Assembly (NCBI GenBank): GCA_002197995.1
Contig: NGZR01000004.1
Span: 1,860,001-1,924,000 of the forward strand
From: Gaeumannomyces sp. JS-464
Lineage: Eukaryota > Ascomycota > Sordariomycetes > Magnaporthales > Magnaporthaceae
DNA: 64,000 bases
Direction of reading: 5' to 3'
The notes under the pieces are model-generated. The model ran no database searches, was not told the DNA's origin, and was given only the letters and a program-made list of their open reading frames with translations. Positions 48,418 through 58,862 of the stretch are shown one piece after another; positions within the stretch are counted from its first letter, which is position 1, and each line of letters opens with the position of its first letter. A program made the translations under genes and the position numbers.

Positions 48418-51400
48418 ATCGCATGCCGCTCGATTCCGCCTGCTCAAAGCGGCAGCGAAATATGGGTCACTGCCCAAAGGTGGAGGCACCAGAGGCGCAA
48501 ATGTGGGCCGTCTCCTCCGGTGACAGGGGCCGGGGTAGGAGAGGGGGAACGAGCCCATGCCGCCTCCTCCACCGCCGCCTCCACCTGGCCATGACATTGA
48601 ACCTCGACTCCAGGCCGGGGCCGTCTTTTGCGCAATCTTTTCTCGCTTTCTGTTTGTTTCCTGCCCACACGCGCTTTCCCGACCACTACCATCCCTGACC
48701 CCTGCTCGCCCTTGGCCCCATCCGCGCAGGACGACCCTGGTCCCGTCCCACCCCCCGTCGAGCCAAAAAAACAGGCGGCCCCGTCCACCCACCCAAGGCC
48801 AGAAGCCCCATCCTTTACCAGCCAGACGCCCCCCCTGGTCGTGAGCAATCTCGTGAACCGATTTTCGCTGTGGAGAGGCTTGCGCGCGACCGCCCCCTCC
48901 CTCTCCTTTTTATTTCCCAGACTATGCCGTTTTCAGCGCGGCCTCGGCGCCTCTGTCCAACGGCCTTCTAGAAAACAGCGGGTCGGGCACGTCTTTCGCA
49001 GTAAATCCAGAGCTGTCGGAGGATTTCTCGTGCAAATCAGGCGGCCTTGTTGCCCGCCGGGGGTGGGCCAGCGAGATGATGCGAGTGGTGCGGTGTTTAC
49101 CAGCAGCCCTGGCCGGCCTGGGGCGGAGGGGAGGAGGAGGGGAGGAGGAGGGAGAGAGAAAGGAAAAAAAAAAAGGAAAATAAAAAAAAGAAGGAAAATA
49201 AAAAAAAGAAGGAAAAAAGAAGGCGCAGCAAGCTAGAGGCAGCGTTGTGCTGTCCAGGGCGGCCTCGCGATCGAGGACGAGAAACAACAAGGCCAGCTGG
49301 GGCGCTAGCAAGCGAACAAGGGCAACGGCGGGAACCCACGAGAACGAAGGAGAAGACGATAACATGAATGTGCGTACAAGTGAGTGAGTCGGCTCATGGC
49401 GGGGAGATGGTGTACACACGGGAAAGACAAACTCGCTCACGACTGACCTTGCTGTCCTCGCCAGGCACAACTCGCTGGCCAGCAGGCAGTGCCCTGCCCG
49501 CTGCCGTCCAGCTCGTCGGCTGTGGGGCGTGGTGCACACGCGAGATTACATAGCTTGCATATCTTGCTGTGCAAGCCGTGGTGGAATAAGGACTATTGCC
49601 CGTACATACATATCCTTAGCCTGTGTGCTAAGTATGGGCAGTGGAAGGGGCTTGCCTGCTGCTTGCACACCACGCCCCTCCTCTTGCTGCTGCTCCTCCT
49701 GTTTTTGCTCACCGGCTGCGCACACCCCCGTTCGCTGTTTTCGTACCTGTCTCCATGTTTCCCATATTGCCGCTCACGTATACCTCCCACCATGCCACGC
49801 CCATAGCAGACCGTACCACAGCAGCCGCTCCAAGTCAGTCGATCCAGCAACGCCTTGTCCTCCTTCCCTCCTGGAGCCCACCCCCTGTCCGCACCACCCC
49901 CACAGCAGCCCACCACGTCCCTGATTATAACCCAATCTGTCCTGGCTTCTCTGTGTCGTAACCGTGGTCGCAAAGACCTAAGTCGCAAGGGAAATGGGGT
50001 CGGCCAAAATCACGCGCAGCCAGTGGCCTGCCTCTGCCAGTCCACGGCGTCACAGCAGACGGGGACGTTCCCCTCCCCCCTGGAGCCCTCCTTTCGGCAG
50101 AGGAAAGGCCCCAAAGGTACCGGCATCCATCCGCACGGCTGGCGCCCCATCCCCTCGAACCGCCTAGCCATGTAGCTAGCACGCCCGCGCGACTCCTCCC
50201 ACCAGCGCGTTGCTACCGATGTCCCTCGCGCGCGCTCCCGCCTGCCGTCAATGCCACCTTCTGGACTGCCTGGCAGTACCGTACCTTGCTGCTGCGCGGC
50301 AGCCACACTCATCATCACACCAGCCTAGCTGGGGTGCTTTCGAATGCCCTCCAACGGCTGCCACCTCCATCTTGAGATGCCGATATATGAATCGGCCTCG
50401 GTGCCCACCAACCCGACGCACAGCATCCAGCAGAAGCGCACCATAGTCTTCGTACATTGCGCGCGTAATAGAACCGCCATCTATAGTCGGCGTGCCTGAG
50501 TCTTGTCAAGGGAACCGTGGCGGTCCTGAGGACGTCCCTCCCAATCTATAGCACCCACCACGGGTCACCCTGTCTGCCTCAGGAGGGCCGTTTTCGCGTC
50601 CTGACAAGTGTACTGGCAGCAGCTCCACCCTCTTGTCAGTCACCTTCCCCGCAATACCCGAAGCACACACAACGCGGCGGCCGCGGCGGAAACACCAGGC
50701 GGACCGGACAGAGTTTGGTCGGAAACAGGTAGACGGGGCCGGCAGTACAGTGTCTTGCCTTGTTTTACGTTTTACGTTTCTCGCTCGAGCCTCCGGCGCG
50801 GTCAAGTCGCTGGGACGGCACCACTCCGCTAATTTATAGCGCGTCGCTTTTATACCTGACGAGGCGTCGCGGCTGCGCTTCCGCGACAGACAGCAGCGCC
50901 GTGAGGCGATATCCCACCGCTTCAAGGCCGCGACCCATATCGCATCCCAGGACCAGACCCGCCCTCGCGACAGACTTTACAGATCGCCCCGTCGAAATCA
51001 AATCTCCTTCCCTGTACGGCTGCAACACACGCCAGGCCGCAGGCCTTTTGAGTGCTGGGAAAGCGCGACCCCGGCCGCCGGCTGCCACTGCTCTCTCACC
51101 CCCTCACAACCACCCTTCCCTGGCTGGGCTGGCCCTGGCCCCTGTCTGGCCTGGGCCCTGGACAAGAGATAGAGCTTGGTTTTGGTCCCTGCACCAGCGA
51201 ACTGCTCTGCTCCGTTGCACTCGCAAGGAGGGAACAAAAGAAGTGGGCTCGTCCGTCTGCCTTTCTTGGCCCACCCCCTCCCCAGTCCACTCGAGGATAG
51301 TGCCGAAGCCCATTTCGCAACACCCGCCCACCCACTCCCCCTCCATCGCCGTTTTTATACAAGTACACTTGGCCCTGCAACCTTACCCGCGAGCCATCGC

Positions 51401-51629
51401 ATACAATTCTTCTGCTCCTCTGGACATCTGTCTCGCCAGTCCACAAAGGTGTTGTTTACCGCACTAGGCCTTCTCTCGCTTTTTGTTATATCTGTCTCTC
51501 CTTTCCTTCTTGATCGCCATCCAAAGGTGTCCACCTTCCCGGCCAGCCAACTATTTAGTTTCCCGCGCCCCTCCGCTATTATTATTACTACTATTTTTTG
51601 TTTTGTTTTTGTGGGAGCGCCCTCGGCAC

Positions 51630-51650
51630 ATGCACCTCGCCCACATCTAG
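51630..51650 (+). promoter_or_regulatory. candidate upstream ORF 1 in the vib-1 leader
   Basis: ATG CAC CTC GCC CAC ATC TAG encodes the hexapeptide MHLAHI, 177 nt before the first vib-1 ATG. It matters only if the transcript starts upstream of it; the leader here is long and pyrimidine-rich, which makes that plausible. Confidence 0.4.
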
Positions 51651-51818
51651 CGCCCGCAGAGCAACGCCCGCGATCGATCGAGATAGGCCGCACGCTTGGC
51701 CTTGTCCCACACTAGCCCTATCCATCTTCTCCAGAGGGAGAGGAGTGAGGGAAAAACAAAAGAGAAGGCAGAGAAGGAAAGCCGCAACAACCCGAACTAG
51801 CAACTCGCTGTGTAAGGC

Positions 51819-51851
51819 ATGCACCCATGTCAACCACAACATACTCAGTAA
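51819..51851 (+). promoter_or_regulatory. candidate upstream ORF 2, stops just before the second vib-1 ATG
   Basis: A ten-codon frame (MHPCQPQHTQ) starts at 51819 with G at -3. It overlaps the weak-context ATG at 51827 out of frame and ends with TAA at 51849-51851, two bases before the strong-context ATG at 51854 (ACA ATG G). The layout suits termination followed by reinitiation at 51854, or leaky scanning. Sequence is certain; function is inferred. Confidence 0.5.
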
Positions 51852-54228
51852 CAATGGCAGAGTTGAAGGAGCCGCCACACGGAAACATGTGGGCGCCCAA
51901 CTACGGAAGCCCCGTCCACATGCACACAAGCCGCTTTGCCCACCACGCCGTGGACTCCAGCAGCATGTCCAGCCCTGCCACGGCGGCACCTCCGTACCAG
52001 CAGGCGCAGCACCATCCGGTGGCGCGTCCCCGAAACCCGAGCGTGGAAGCCCACCAGTACCCATACAGCCGGTACTCGCAAGAGGAGGCGGACGCGTACG
52101 ACAGACAGCAGCATCACCAGGCCCACCCGCAGCACTCCTTGACGTCGCACCACAGCTACCCTAACCTCAAGAGGCCGTACTCGCACACGGAGCAGGCGCC
52201 CTACACAGAGATGGTGCAGGACCTGCGGGACGATGGCTCCAAGCTGAGCGTTAACCATGACCAGAAGTTGCTGTCTTTCAAGCGCGTCCCTGAGAAGCAC
52301 ACCATCCTCGACCAGCACGGCCGCGTCCAGGTCCTCGATATGTCGGCGCAGCTACACGGCATGTTCTTCCTATCCGAGATGCCGTCCAACTCGCCCGACG
52401 GCTCGGTCCTCCAGCCCGAGCTGACCTGCTACCGCCGCAACCTCTTCCAAATCAGCGGCTCGCTCTGGACCCCCAAGGGCCAGCTGTCCGTTGTTACCGA
52501 GACGGGCGAGACCGTGCCCGTCAGCAGCACCGAGGTGACCATCTCGGCCATCGAGTCCGTCGACGGCCATTCGGTCCGCCTTATCGTGATCCCCTGGAAG
52601 ACACCGCCGCCGAACTCGCCCGAGCTCAACCCTGGCCCTGACCAGGAGCCGACCTCGCTCCCGCTGATCCCTTTCAGCGACGAGGGACACCTCGAGTCGA
52701 CAGGAGAGTGTGCCGTCTACCCGATCGGGTGGCGACGCCTTCAGTTCAGAATGTAAGTTGCGACAACACATTTTAACCAGCCGTTCCCTCCAGTGCAAAA
52801 AAAGGGCGGTCAAGACCACGGCGTTGCACTCGCTGTGCTTACCGCGACAAGGCAATTGGTGGAAATCGGACTGCTGACATGTGTTTTACAGCGCAACCGA
52901 ACAACGGAAGGAGAAAGGAGCTGCAGCAGCACTTTGTTCTCCACCTCAAGGTGATTGGCACTCTGGCGAACGGCAACAAGGCAGTGCTGGCCGAGTCGAC
53001 GACAGCCCCCATCGTGTGCGAGGCAGGAAGCCCCCGCAACTTCCAGGCCCGCAAGGAGATCCCGCTGTTGGGCTCGAGTGCCGGCTCGCGCGGTCAGGCG
53101 CTCGTGGAGACGGGCATGGGTATCGTGGCTGGACCTCTCACAATGAAGCCCTCAGATAAGTCCAGGTCGCTCACCATGGAGCTGCCCCGAACTGCATTCA
53201 CATTCACCGCTGGTGGCCCCAAGATGCCACCCAGCCCGATGACGATGCGATCCAAGTAAGTGCAGACCCCTGCGAGTGAATTGCTTCTCCCAGGGCTCCT
53301 GTGCTGACAGATGGCCTCTTCTTTCCAACAGCTCCTACCCCGCGTCGTGGAACCCAACACATGTGCCACCAGGCCAAGGGGCCTACCCGGCGACGACCAT
53401 GTCTGCTGCCGACTCTTACCCGCACAAGCTGCCGCTCTCGGGAGCCAATAACTTCACAGCCGAGCCGCAGGAGTTGGGCCAGCAGACATCCATGCCCGCC
53501 ATGCAACTCTCCCTCGCAGCCCCAGACCACCAGCAGCCACCCATCCGGACACAGTACGCGTATGTTCCCTCAGGGACGACAGCCCCGCCTCAACTCTCGA
53601 TCTCGACAACAGCCGACAACCTGAGCGTTCCGCGTTACGTCGACAGCAACCCGAGGCCAACGAAGAGCCCGCGGCACGGGAGCCACCAGTCCATTGGCTC
53701 GGTGGCCCACACGGAGTCGTCGCCTGAGTACAGGTATGGCCCGACGGCGCCGTACGGCAGCGTCAGCAGCAGCACCGCCGACATCAGCCCTCACACCCAA
53801 CAGCCGCCAACTCCCTACTCTCAGGCGGGCGTTGGAGGCACCGGCTCGGGCGCAGGGACTCCTTCCCTTCCCCATGTGTCCTCGGCGGCCGGCGGCCAGG
53901 CCTCGACCGTGTCCGCGGGCTCTCACAGCGGGCCTGGCTCGAACCCGACATCAGCCGCTGCTGTGAACCCGACGCCCAGGGATTACTTCCCGCCGACGAC
54001 GTCATGGACAACCACAGCCGGCGAGGCCCCCGCCACCGTCTCGTACACCAACGGGGACAGCTCAAGGCCGTACGCCTACCCAGAGTACAAGCCCGGCCCC
54101 ACGCCGGGCGTCCTCAAGACCGATCCCCAGCCACAGGCGCAGCACGCTGCCCCTCCCCCGCCACCATACTCGGCAACGGCCAGGGGTCTTTCGACGGGAT
54201 GAACCACTACTCGTGGAACGCCACATAA
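51827..54228 (+). CDS. vib-1: VIB-1/XprG-type NDT80/PhoG transcription factor
   Basis: p53-like (NDT80/PhoG fold) regulator. In Neurospora VIB-1 and Aspergillus XprG it controls secreted proteases, heterokaryon incompatibility and carbon/nitrogen starvation responses. Exons 51827-52752, 52892-53255 and 53332-54228. The DNA-binding domain runs from about residue 130 (DLRDDGSKLSVNHDQKLL) through exon 1 (LSAQLHGMFFLSEMPS; QPELTCYRRNLFQISGS; RLIVIPWKTPPPNSPE) into exon 2 (RRKELQQHFVLHL; RNFQARKEIPLLGSSAG). The rest is a Ser/Pro/Thr-rich tail. Frame problems: near 52895-52900 (one extra base before NNGRRKEL), a compensating pair at 53014-53030 turning the expected VVRGRSP loop into VCEAGSP, and loss of a G at about 54172. 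Correcting the last gives the conserved end GMNHYSWNAT (stop 54226-54228). The ATG at 51854 has the better context and may be the true start. Confidence 0.92.
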
Positions 54229-54437
54229 AGTGTGCCTTCTCGACCTTAATCCGCCTGTTCAAACTCCTTGCCTGTCCAACGTGCCCCATCACGGCGATGA
54301 GGACAGAGTGTAATATAGTAGTGCGACATCAGTTTTACACACCACCAGTGCGCGGCCGCATCGTCTCACCTTCATTCTTCGCCCTCACATCATCATCCAA
54401 CCATTTGGGATCTTTGGGCCTTCATTCTTTGCTCCTT

Positions 54438-54470
<33 letters not shown>

Positions 54471-56174
54471 ACCTTGACGACGGACCGGACCGCTTCACAC
54501 TTTCAACCTCTCTCTTACTGTTTTGTGTTCGGCGCTCATCATCATTTCTACCTGTGTTTTTTTGTCCTTCGGACGGTGGTCCCCGGCCATGGACAGACGC
54601 CTACTTCTTTCGACCCACACCTTTTTTTTTTTTTTTTTCATCCTCTGTTCATTCACCTCATTTTTTTCACCTGACCCGAAAAGTCAAACCAATATTCAAA
54701 AGGACCACGGACATCGGGGCCTGTGGGATGTAACACATAAGGGTTATTCGGGACATGCTAGTGATGTCTCCCTGGGCGCATTTTGTTTCAACATGGCGGA
54801 AGAGGAGGATCATCTGGCGAGGGCGGGGGATGGCCAGTGTGGCATAGGAGGGACGGTGGTCGATTGGGGAGTGGGAGGCTTTTTCATGCCCGGACTATTG
54901 TTCTTATACCCCTTTTTTTCTAACCAACAATTTGTTGCCTTTTTTGTTCATTCCCTCGGAGGCATGGCCCCTCGTGGCTTCAACATCGTTTTTTTTTTCT
55001 TGGTTCAAAAGGGCGCACGGTTTGCCTGGTTACCTCGCCCGTGCCCTCATTTCCGTCATCTTTCCCCATCCAAACGCACGCCTCAGGCGACACGATACCG
55101 GCGCATCACAAGGCTTTGTGGATGATCTTTTTTGTGCAAGAGCGCAAGGCTGTGTGCGGCCAAGCAACTTCTGCGCTTTGCGGACTCTGTCGCGCCGAGG
55201 AGGTTGTGTAGGGACGAACAAGGGGAGCATACATAAGCACGATAGCATGAATAATAATGATAATGGGACGACGTTGGCAAATGGTATAGGGCTTAGGGGC
55301 TTGGTGTTTGCAACGGTCGCGCGCGCGATGGCGTCAAATCGAGCCCTTTTTTTCCCCCCCTTGTGCCTGCCCGGCCTAGAAACTGCCCCACAACTTAAGC
55401 ATGGAGCAGCACAGGCCTGGATTCGCACACGCGAAGAGCACGTGCCACATGGCCTAGTGGCGGGAAAGTCGCAATGCACAACGGCAGACACAAAAAAAAG
55501 ATAACTGCACCCGATCCAATCGACGACCATCATCACGGCCCCATCCAACCAACCAAGCTCAATAGATGAACTGGACCGCTTCCCCGCGTCAATAGATTGA
55601 GAGGCACACCACCCGATCCAGAAGAACCCGGAAGGTCGCACGGGAATATAGCCAAGGCGCCGCCGCTTCTTCTCCATTCCTTCTATTTCCCACCCACTTG
55701 CCGCCGTCACACCTTTACATACCACGCCCGCCCACTATTTTCCCCGACGGACTACGCCCAAAACTCCCGCAAGAGCTGTGGGTGTGGTGTCGTTACACCG
55801 CTTCTCCAAGCCCGTCCATTAGGGGCTCATCTCTGGTGTGCAAAAATAGCCTGTGCGGCACCTGCAGGGGGCGTGCGTCAACAAAAGAAAAAAAAAAGAA
55901 AAAAAGAAAAAAAAAAGAGCCGTCGGCTCATCAGAATTCTCTGTCTTGACACGCTTCGCGAGCCCGGCCTGGCTAGCGGCGGAACGAGTCCTGCCTACCT
56001 ACCCAACCCGGAGGTCGGGACCCGACTGAAAGAGGTCATTCCGTGATTGTCCGGATTGAGGATTACTTGTTTCTGCAGCGCTAGTTCGCTCGACACCACG
56101 CGCCTGCTTGGGCAGGGGAGGGGTGAAAGTACAGAACGCAAAGGCACTACCAGAACGACGGAAAGGCGAGCATC
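54229..56174. other. vib-1 3' flank and DUF2011-gene promoter
   Basis: About 1.9 kb without a supported gene. It holds a 32-base C run (54439-54470), several T runs (for example 54622-54639) and A-rich sequence near 55885-55918. It is probably the vib-1 3' untranslated region followed by the upstream region of the DUF2011 gene. Confidence 0.55.
54439..54470. repeat. C32 homopolymer
   Basis: Thirty-two consecutive C about 210 bp after the vib-1 stop, probably in its 3' untranslated region. The true length is uncertain given the indel errors elsewhere. Confidence 0.9.
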
Positions 56175-57133
56175 ATGTTCGACCTTCCGGAAGCCAAAAG
56201 GTATGTTGTCCCGCTCTAGATTCAGGCATGGAGCGTCTTGGCTAACAGGGCGCGGCTCAGGGTGAGGAGAGAGAAGCTGTACGATTCCGGGTCCGAGTCC
56301 GAATCGGGCGGCCCAGAAGATGCCGCTGCTCAGGCGAAGCTGCAGGAGCGGCTCTCCTCGCTCCTCTCCTTCGACGTCGCTCCGGCAGCGGTTGAAGAAG
56401 ACCCCGGCACGAACCGGGCCGCGGAGCCGGATGGCGAGCCCCCTGCGCCAGCCGAGGAGGTTTTCGAGTTCAGGCTCTTCTCGGCGCCCAAGGCTGCCGG
56501 CAGCGGCGGCAGTGCCGGGCCTGCGCCCATCACCAAGGTCGTGCTCGCGCCCGCCGACACCGCCGCGGGCCAGGCGGGCGGCTGCGAGAGGTCTGGCGAT
56601 GGCGGCTTCGTGGTGCCCCGACGGCCGCTGAGCCACTACGTCGCGGCGGAGCCAAGCGCGGAACAGAGGGCGCAGTGGGAGCTGGCGGCCGTCACGGGCG
56701 AGGAGGTCCTGGCGAGGTCCATGCAGCGCTGCTGGGGGCTTGAGAAGCCCTGGAGATTGACCAGGATCGTCATCTCGGCGGCGGACAGGGCAAGAAAGGC
56801 GGCGGCTCCAAGGCTAGCACCGCTACCGCTGCTGCTGCGGCTAACGGCTCGGCATCATCGTCCGCAGCTGCAGACGGCGAAAGCAAGAAGAAGCGGCCGG
56901 GCAAGCGGAGGAGGATAGCGATGAGAGTCAAGGCCAAGGCGCTCAAAGAGGAGCAGGCGAAGCAGCAGACTAAGGAGGAGCACCTCAGGGAAAAGAAGAA
57001 GCGGCTCAACCGCGGGAAGCGGCTCAGGGGGAGACAAAGGGAGAGGGAAAGGAAACAAGCCTTGCGAGGCGAGGCTGCCGACGGTGGTGGCAGCACGCAG
57101 GCGGCATCCGAGAATGGAAAGGTGGACGCCTAG
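56175..57133 (+). CDS. DUF2011 fungal protein with basic C-terminus, one frameshift
   Basis: Conserved fungal protein of unknown function, about 300 residues. Exon 1 (56175-56200) encodes MFDLPEAK; a 48-bp intron with GTATGT donor and GCTAACAG end (56201-56248) precedes exon 2, giving the family start MFDLPEAKRARLRVRREKLY. Next come LLSFDVAP, the family core FEFRLFSAP with KVVLAP, then RRPLSHYV, AVTGEEVLARSMQRCWGLE and PWRLTRIVI. The frame is lost near 56775-56790, as if one base were missing. Restoring it adds a Gly/Ala/Ser-rich linker and a strongly basic helical tail (SKKKRPGKRRRIAMRVK; EEHLREKKKRLNRGKRL), typical of nucleolar or RNA-binding proteins. The uncorrected frame stops at 56918. 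Family match is good; localisation is inferred from the basic tail. Confidence 0.8.
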
Positions 57134-57619
57134 AAGTTTGAACCATGAGAGCCACATTCAAGCTAAATGGTCTTTTTTTTCTGCCCTCATCTGCCCATCG
57201 TTCATTCAATGGTTTCGTGCCCGAGTGATGGTGACGGGAGGAGCATGAGGAGGGGGACGCCACACCTGCAGACCATGCACCGCCACAATACGCGCCACGG
57301 GATGACATGACGCATGCACATTGACCCTGGTCAGCCTGAAACCTGAAACACGGGGCCACGCAGCTTGCATCCATACCACCCACTCGCCAGCTCGGCCACC
57401 GTCGCAGCGCCGAAAGTGACGACACGGGATACCGACATCTACCTCGCCAGGCGCCTGTGATTGTCCCAGGCAACTGCAGGGCGGGTGTACTCAGTATATC
57501 GGCTCGCAGCCCTGCACTCGCACTCCAACACCTGCCATGCAACCCTGAAAGCTTCCTGTCGACCACGCAGCCACTCTGTACCGCCGCCTCCTCCCCTCGC
57601 AAAACCCTAAGCGGTGGCC
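57134..57619. other. intergenic, DUF2011 gene / dolichyldiphosphatase gene
   Basis: About 490 bp between tandem genes, holding the 3' end of the first and the promoter of the second. No further feature was recognised. Confidence 0.6.
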
Positions 57620-58737
57620 ATGGCCGCAGACACGGCGCCCCTCGCCTCGCTGTCCCTGACGCACGTCTACTATGTGAGTGGCTTGCATTGTACCTGCATC
57701 TGCACCCGGCCTGCAATGCTGCTGCCCGAGCCGAGCCAGCCCACCCCACCTCCAGCATTACGTGCTGACTTGCTAACGACAACCCACCAACAAACCAACA
57801 GGACCCCTCCGACCCAGTATCCTACGCCTGCGCCTGGCTGGCCCTGGTGCCCCAGGCGCTGTGCGTCGTCTACGCCACCCTGATCTGGTCCTCGCGCGAG
57901 GCCGAGGTCGCCCTCATGTTCGCCGGCCAGCTCGCCTGCGAGGCCGCCAACTTCGCCCTCAAGCGCCTCATCAAGGAGGAGAGGCCGCGCCGCATCCACG
58001 GCAAGGGCTACGGCATGCCGTCGTCGCACGCCCAGTTCGTCGCCTTCTGGGCCCTCAGCCTCGCCCTGTTCCTCCTCGTCAGGCACCGGCCTCGCGACAG
58101 TGCTGCTGCTGCTGCTGCTGCTGCCGCCAAGGGCAGCAAGAGCAAGAGCACGGGCAGCCAAAACAAAGAGAAGGAGACGACGGCAGAGGATAGCAAGGCA
58201 GCAACCAAGCCCCCTCCCGCCTCGGCCACCGCCGCCGCCATGGCCTGGGAGCGCTGGCAGCAGGCCCAGAGCGACCTGCAGGAGCTGTACGGGCTCGACC
58301 GCTACCCGCACCGGCCCTGGTCCGTGCCCGAGCGCCTGGCCGTCTCGGCCGTCGCCTTTGCGCTCGCCGCGCTCGTCGCCTGGAGTCGCGTCTACCTGGG
58401 CTACCACACGACGCGCCAGGTCCTGGTCGGGCTGGGCGCGGGGCTCGCCAGCGCCGCCGCCTGGTTCGCCGCCACGGCCGCCGCCCGCAGCTGCGGCCTG
58501 CTCGACTGGGCCGTCGGCCTGCCCGCCGCCCGCCTGCTCCGCCTGCGCGACCTCGTCGTCGAGGAGGACCTGTGCCAGGCCGGCTGGGAGAAGTGGGAGG
58601 AGCGGAGGCGAGTGCGCGCCGCGGAGGTGGCCGCCGCGGCTGCCGGTGGCGCCAAGGCTGTTGTTGATGCTGCAGATGCCGGCAGTGATGCTGTGACGGC
58701 GGGTGCCGGTCCTGCGAGGAGGACCAAGAAAGCTTGA
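57620..58737 (+). CDS. CAX4: dolichyldiphosphatase (PAP2 family, CAX4/DOLPP1 type)
   Basis: ER membrane enzyme that removes a phosphate from dolichyl diphosphate on the lumenal side, recycling the lipid carrier for N-glycosylation. Exon 1 (57620-57673) encodes 18 residues ending SLTHVYY; intron 57674-57801; exon 2 (57802-58737); 329 residues, no frame errors. All three PAP2 motifs are present: K-x6-RP (KRLIKEERP), PSxH (YGMPSSHAQF) and SR-x5-H (SRVYLGYH), with hydrophobic helices between them. The LTHVxY start and GMPSSHAQF segment are characteristic of this subfamily. Between motifs 2 and 3 there is an insertion of about 70 residues, rich in Ala, Lys and Ser and partly encoded by a GCT repeat (58102-58125). 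The C-terminal tail is charged and Ala-rich. Confidence 0.88.
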
Positions 58738-58818
58738 GCTGAAAGAAAAAGGAGAGAAAAAAAAGAGGTCTCTGGTTCTTCCCCACCACTCTGCCCGAGA
58801 GGCATCATGTTCCGTCCT

Positions 58819-58862
<44 letters not shown>

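Larger units (their letters stand above)
30520..51826. other. 21 kb gene-poor interval upstream of vib-1
   Basis: No recognisable protein gene was found on either strand, even allowing the single-base frame changes seen in neighbouring genes. Open frames are short and dominated by Pro, Ser, Arg or simple repeats. Seen inside: GGT/GT microsatellite (31283-31350), A-rich run (32005-32047), CTG/CTA-rich stretch (37487-37545), long T and A homopolymers (40672-40693, 41265-41294, 45986-46003, 46543-46564), an 11-bp ACAACAATTGG repeat (about 40852-40883), GA/GT microsatellite (48390-48417), and a purine-rich tract (49133-49225). Several GGTACCTA-like motifs occur. Strong C-to-T (RIP-like) decay is not obvious. 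It may hold long regulatory regions, non-coding transcripts or fast-evolving small genes. Confidence 0.5.

Noticed and set aside
30520..51826. RIP-degraded transposon block
   Set aside because: No strong AT bias, no TpA excess apparent by eye, and no transposase or polymerase remnants recognised.
51827..54228. vib-1 as a velvet-family regulator
   Set aside because: Motifs such as LSAQLHGMFFLSEMPS and RRKELQQHFVLHL belong to the NDT80/PhoG family, not to the velvet domain.
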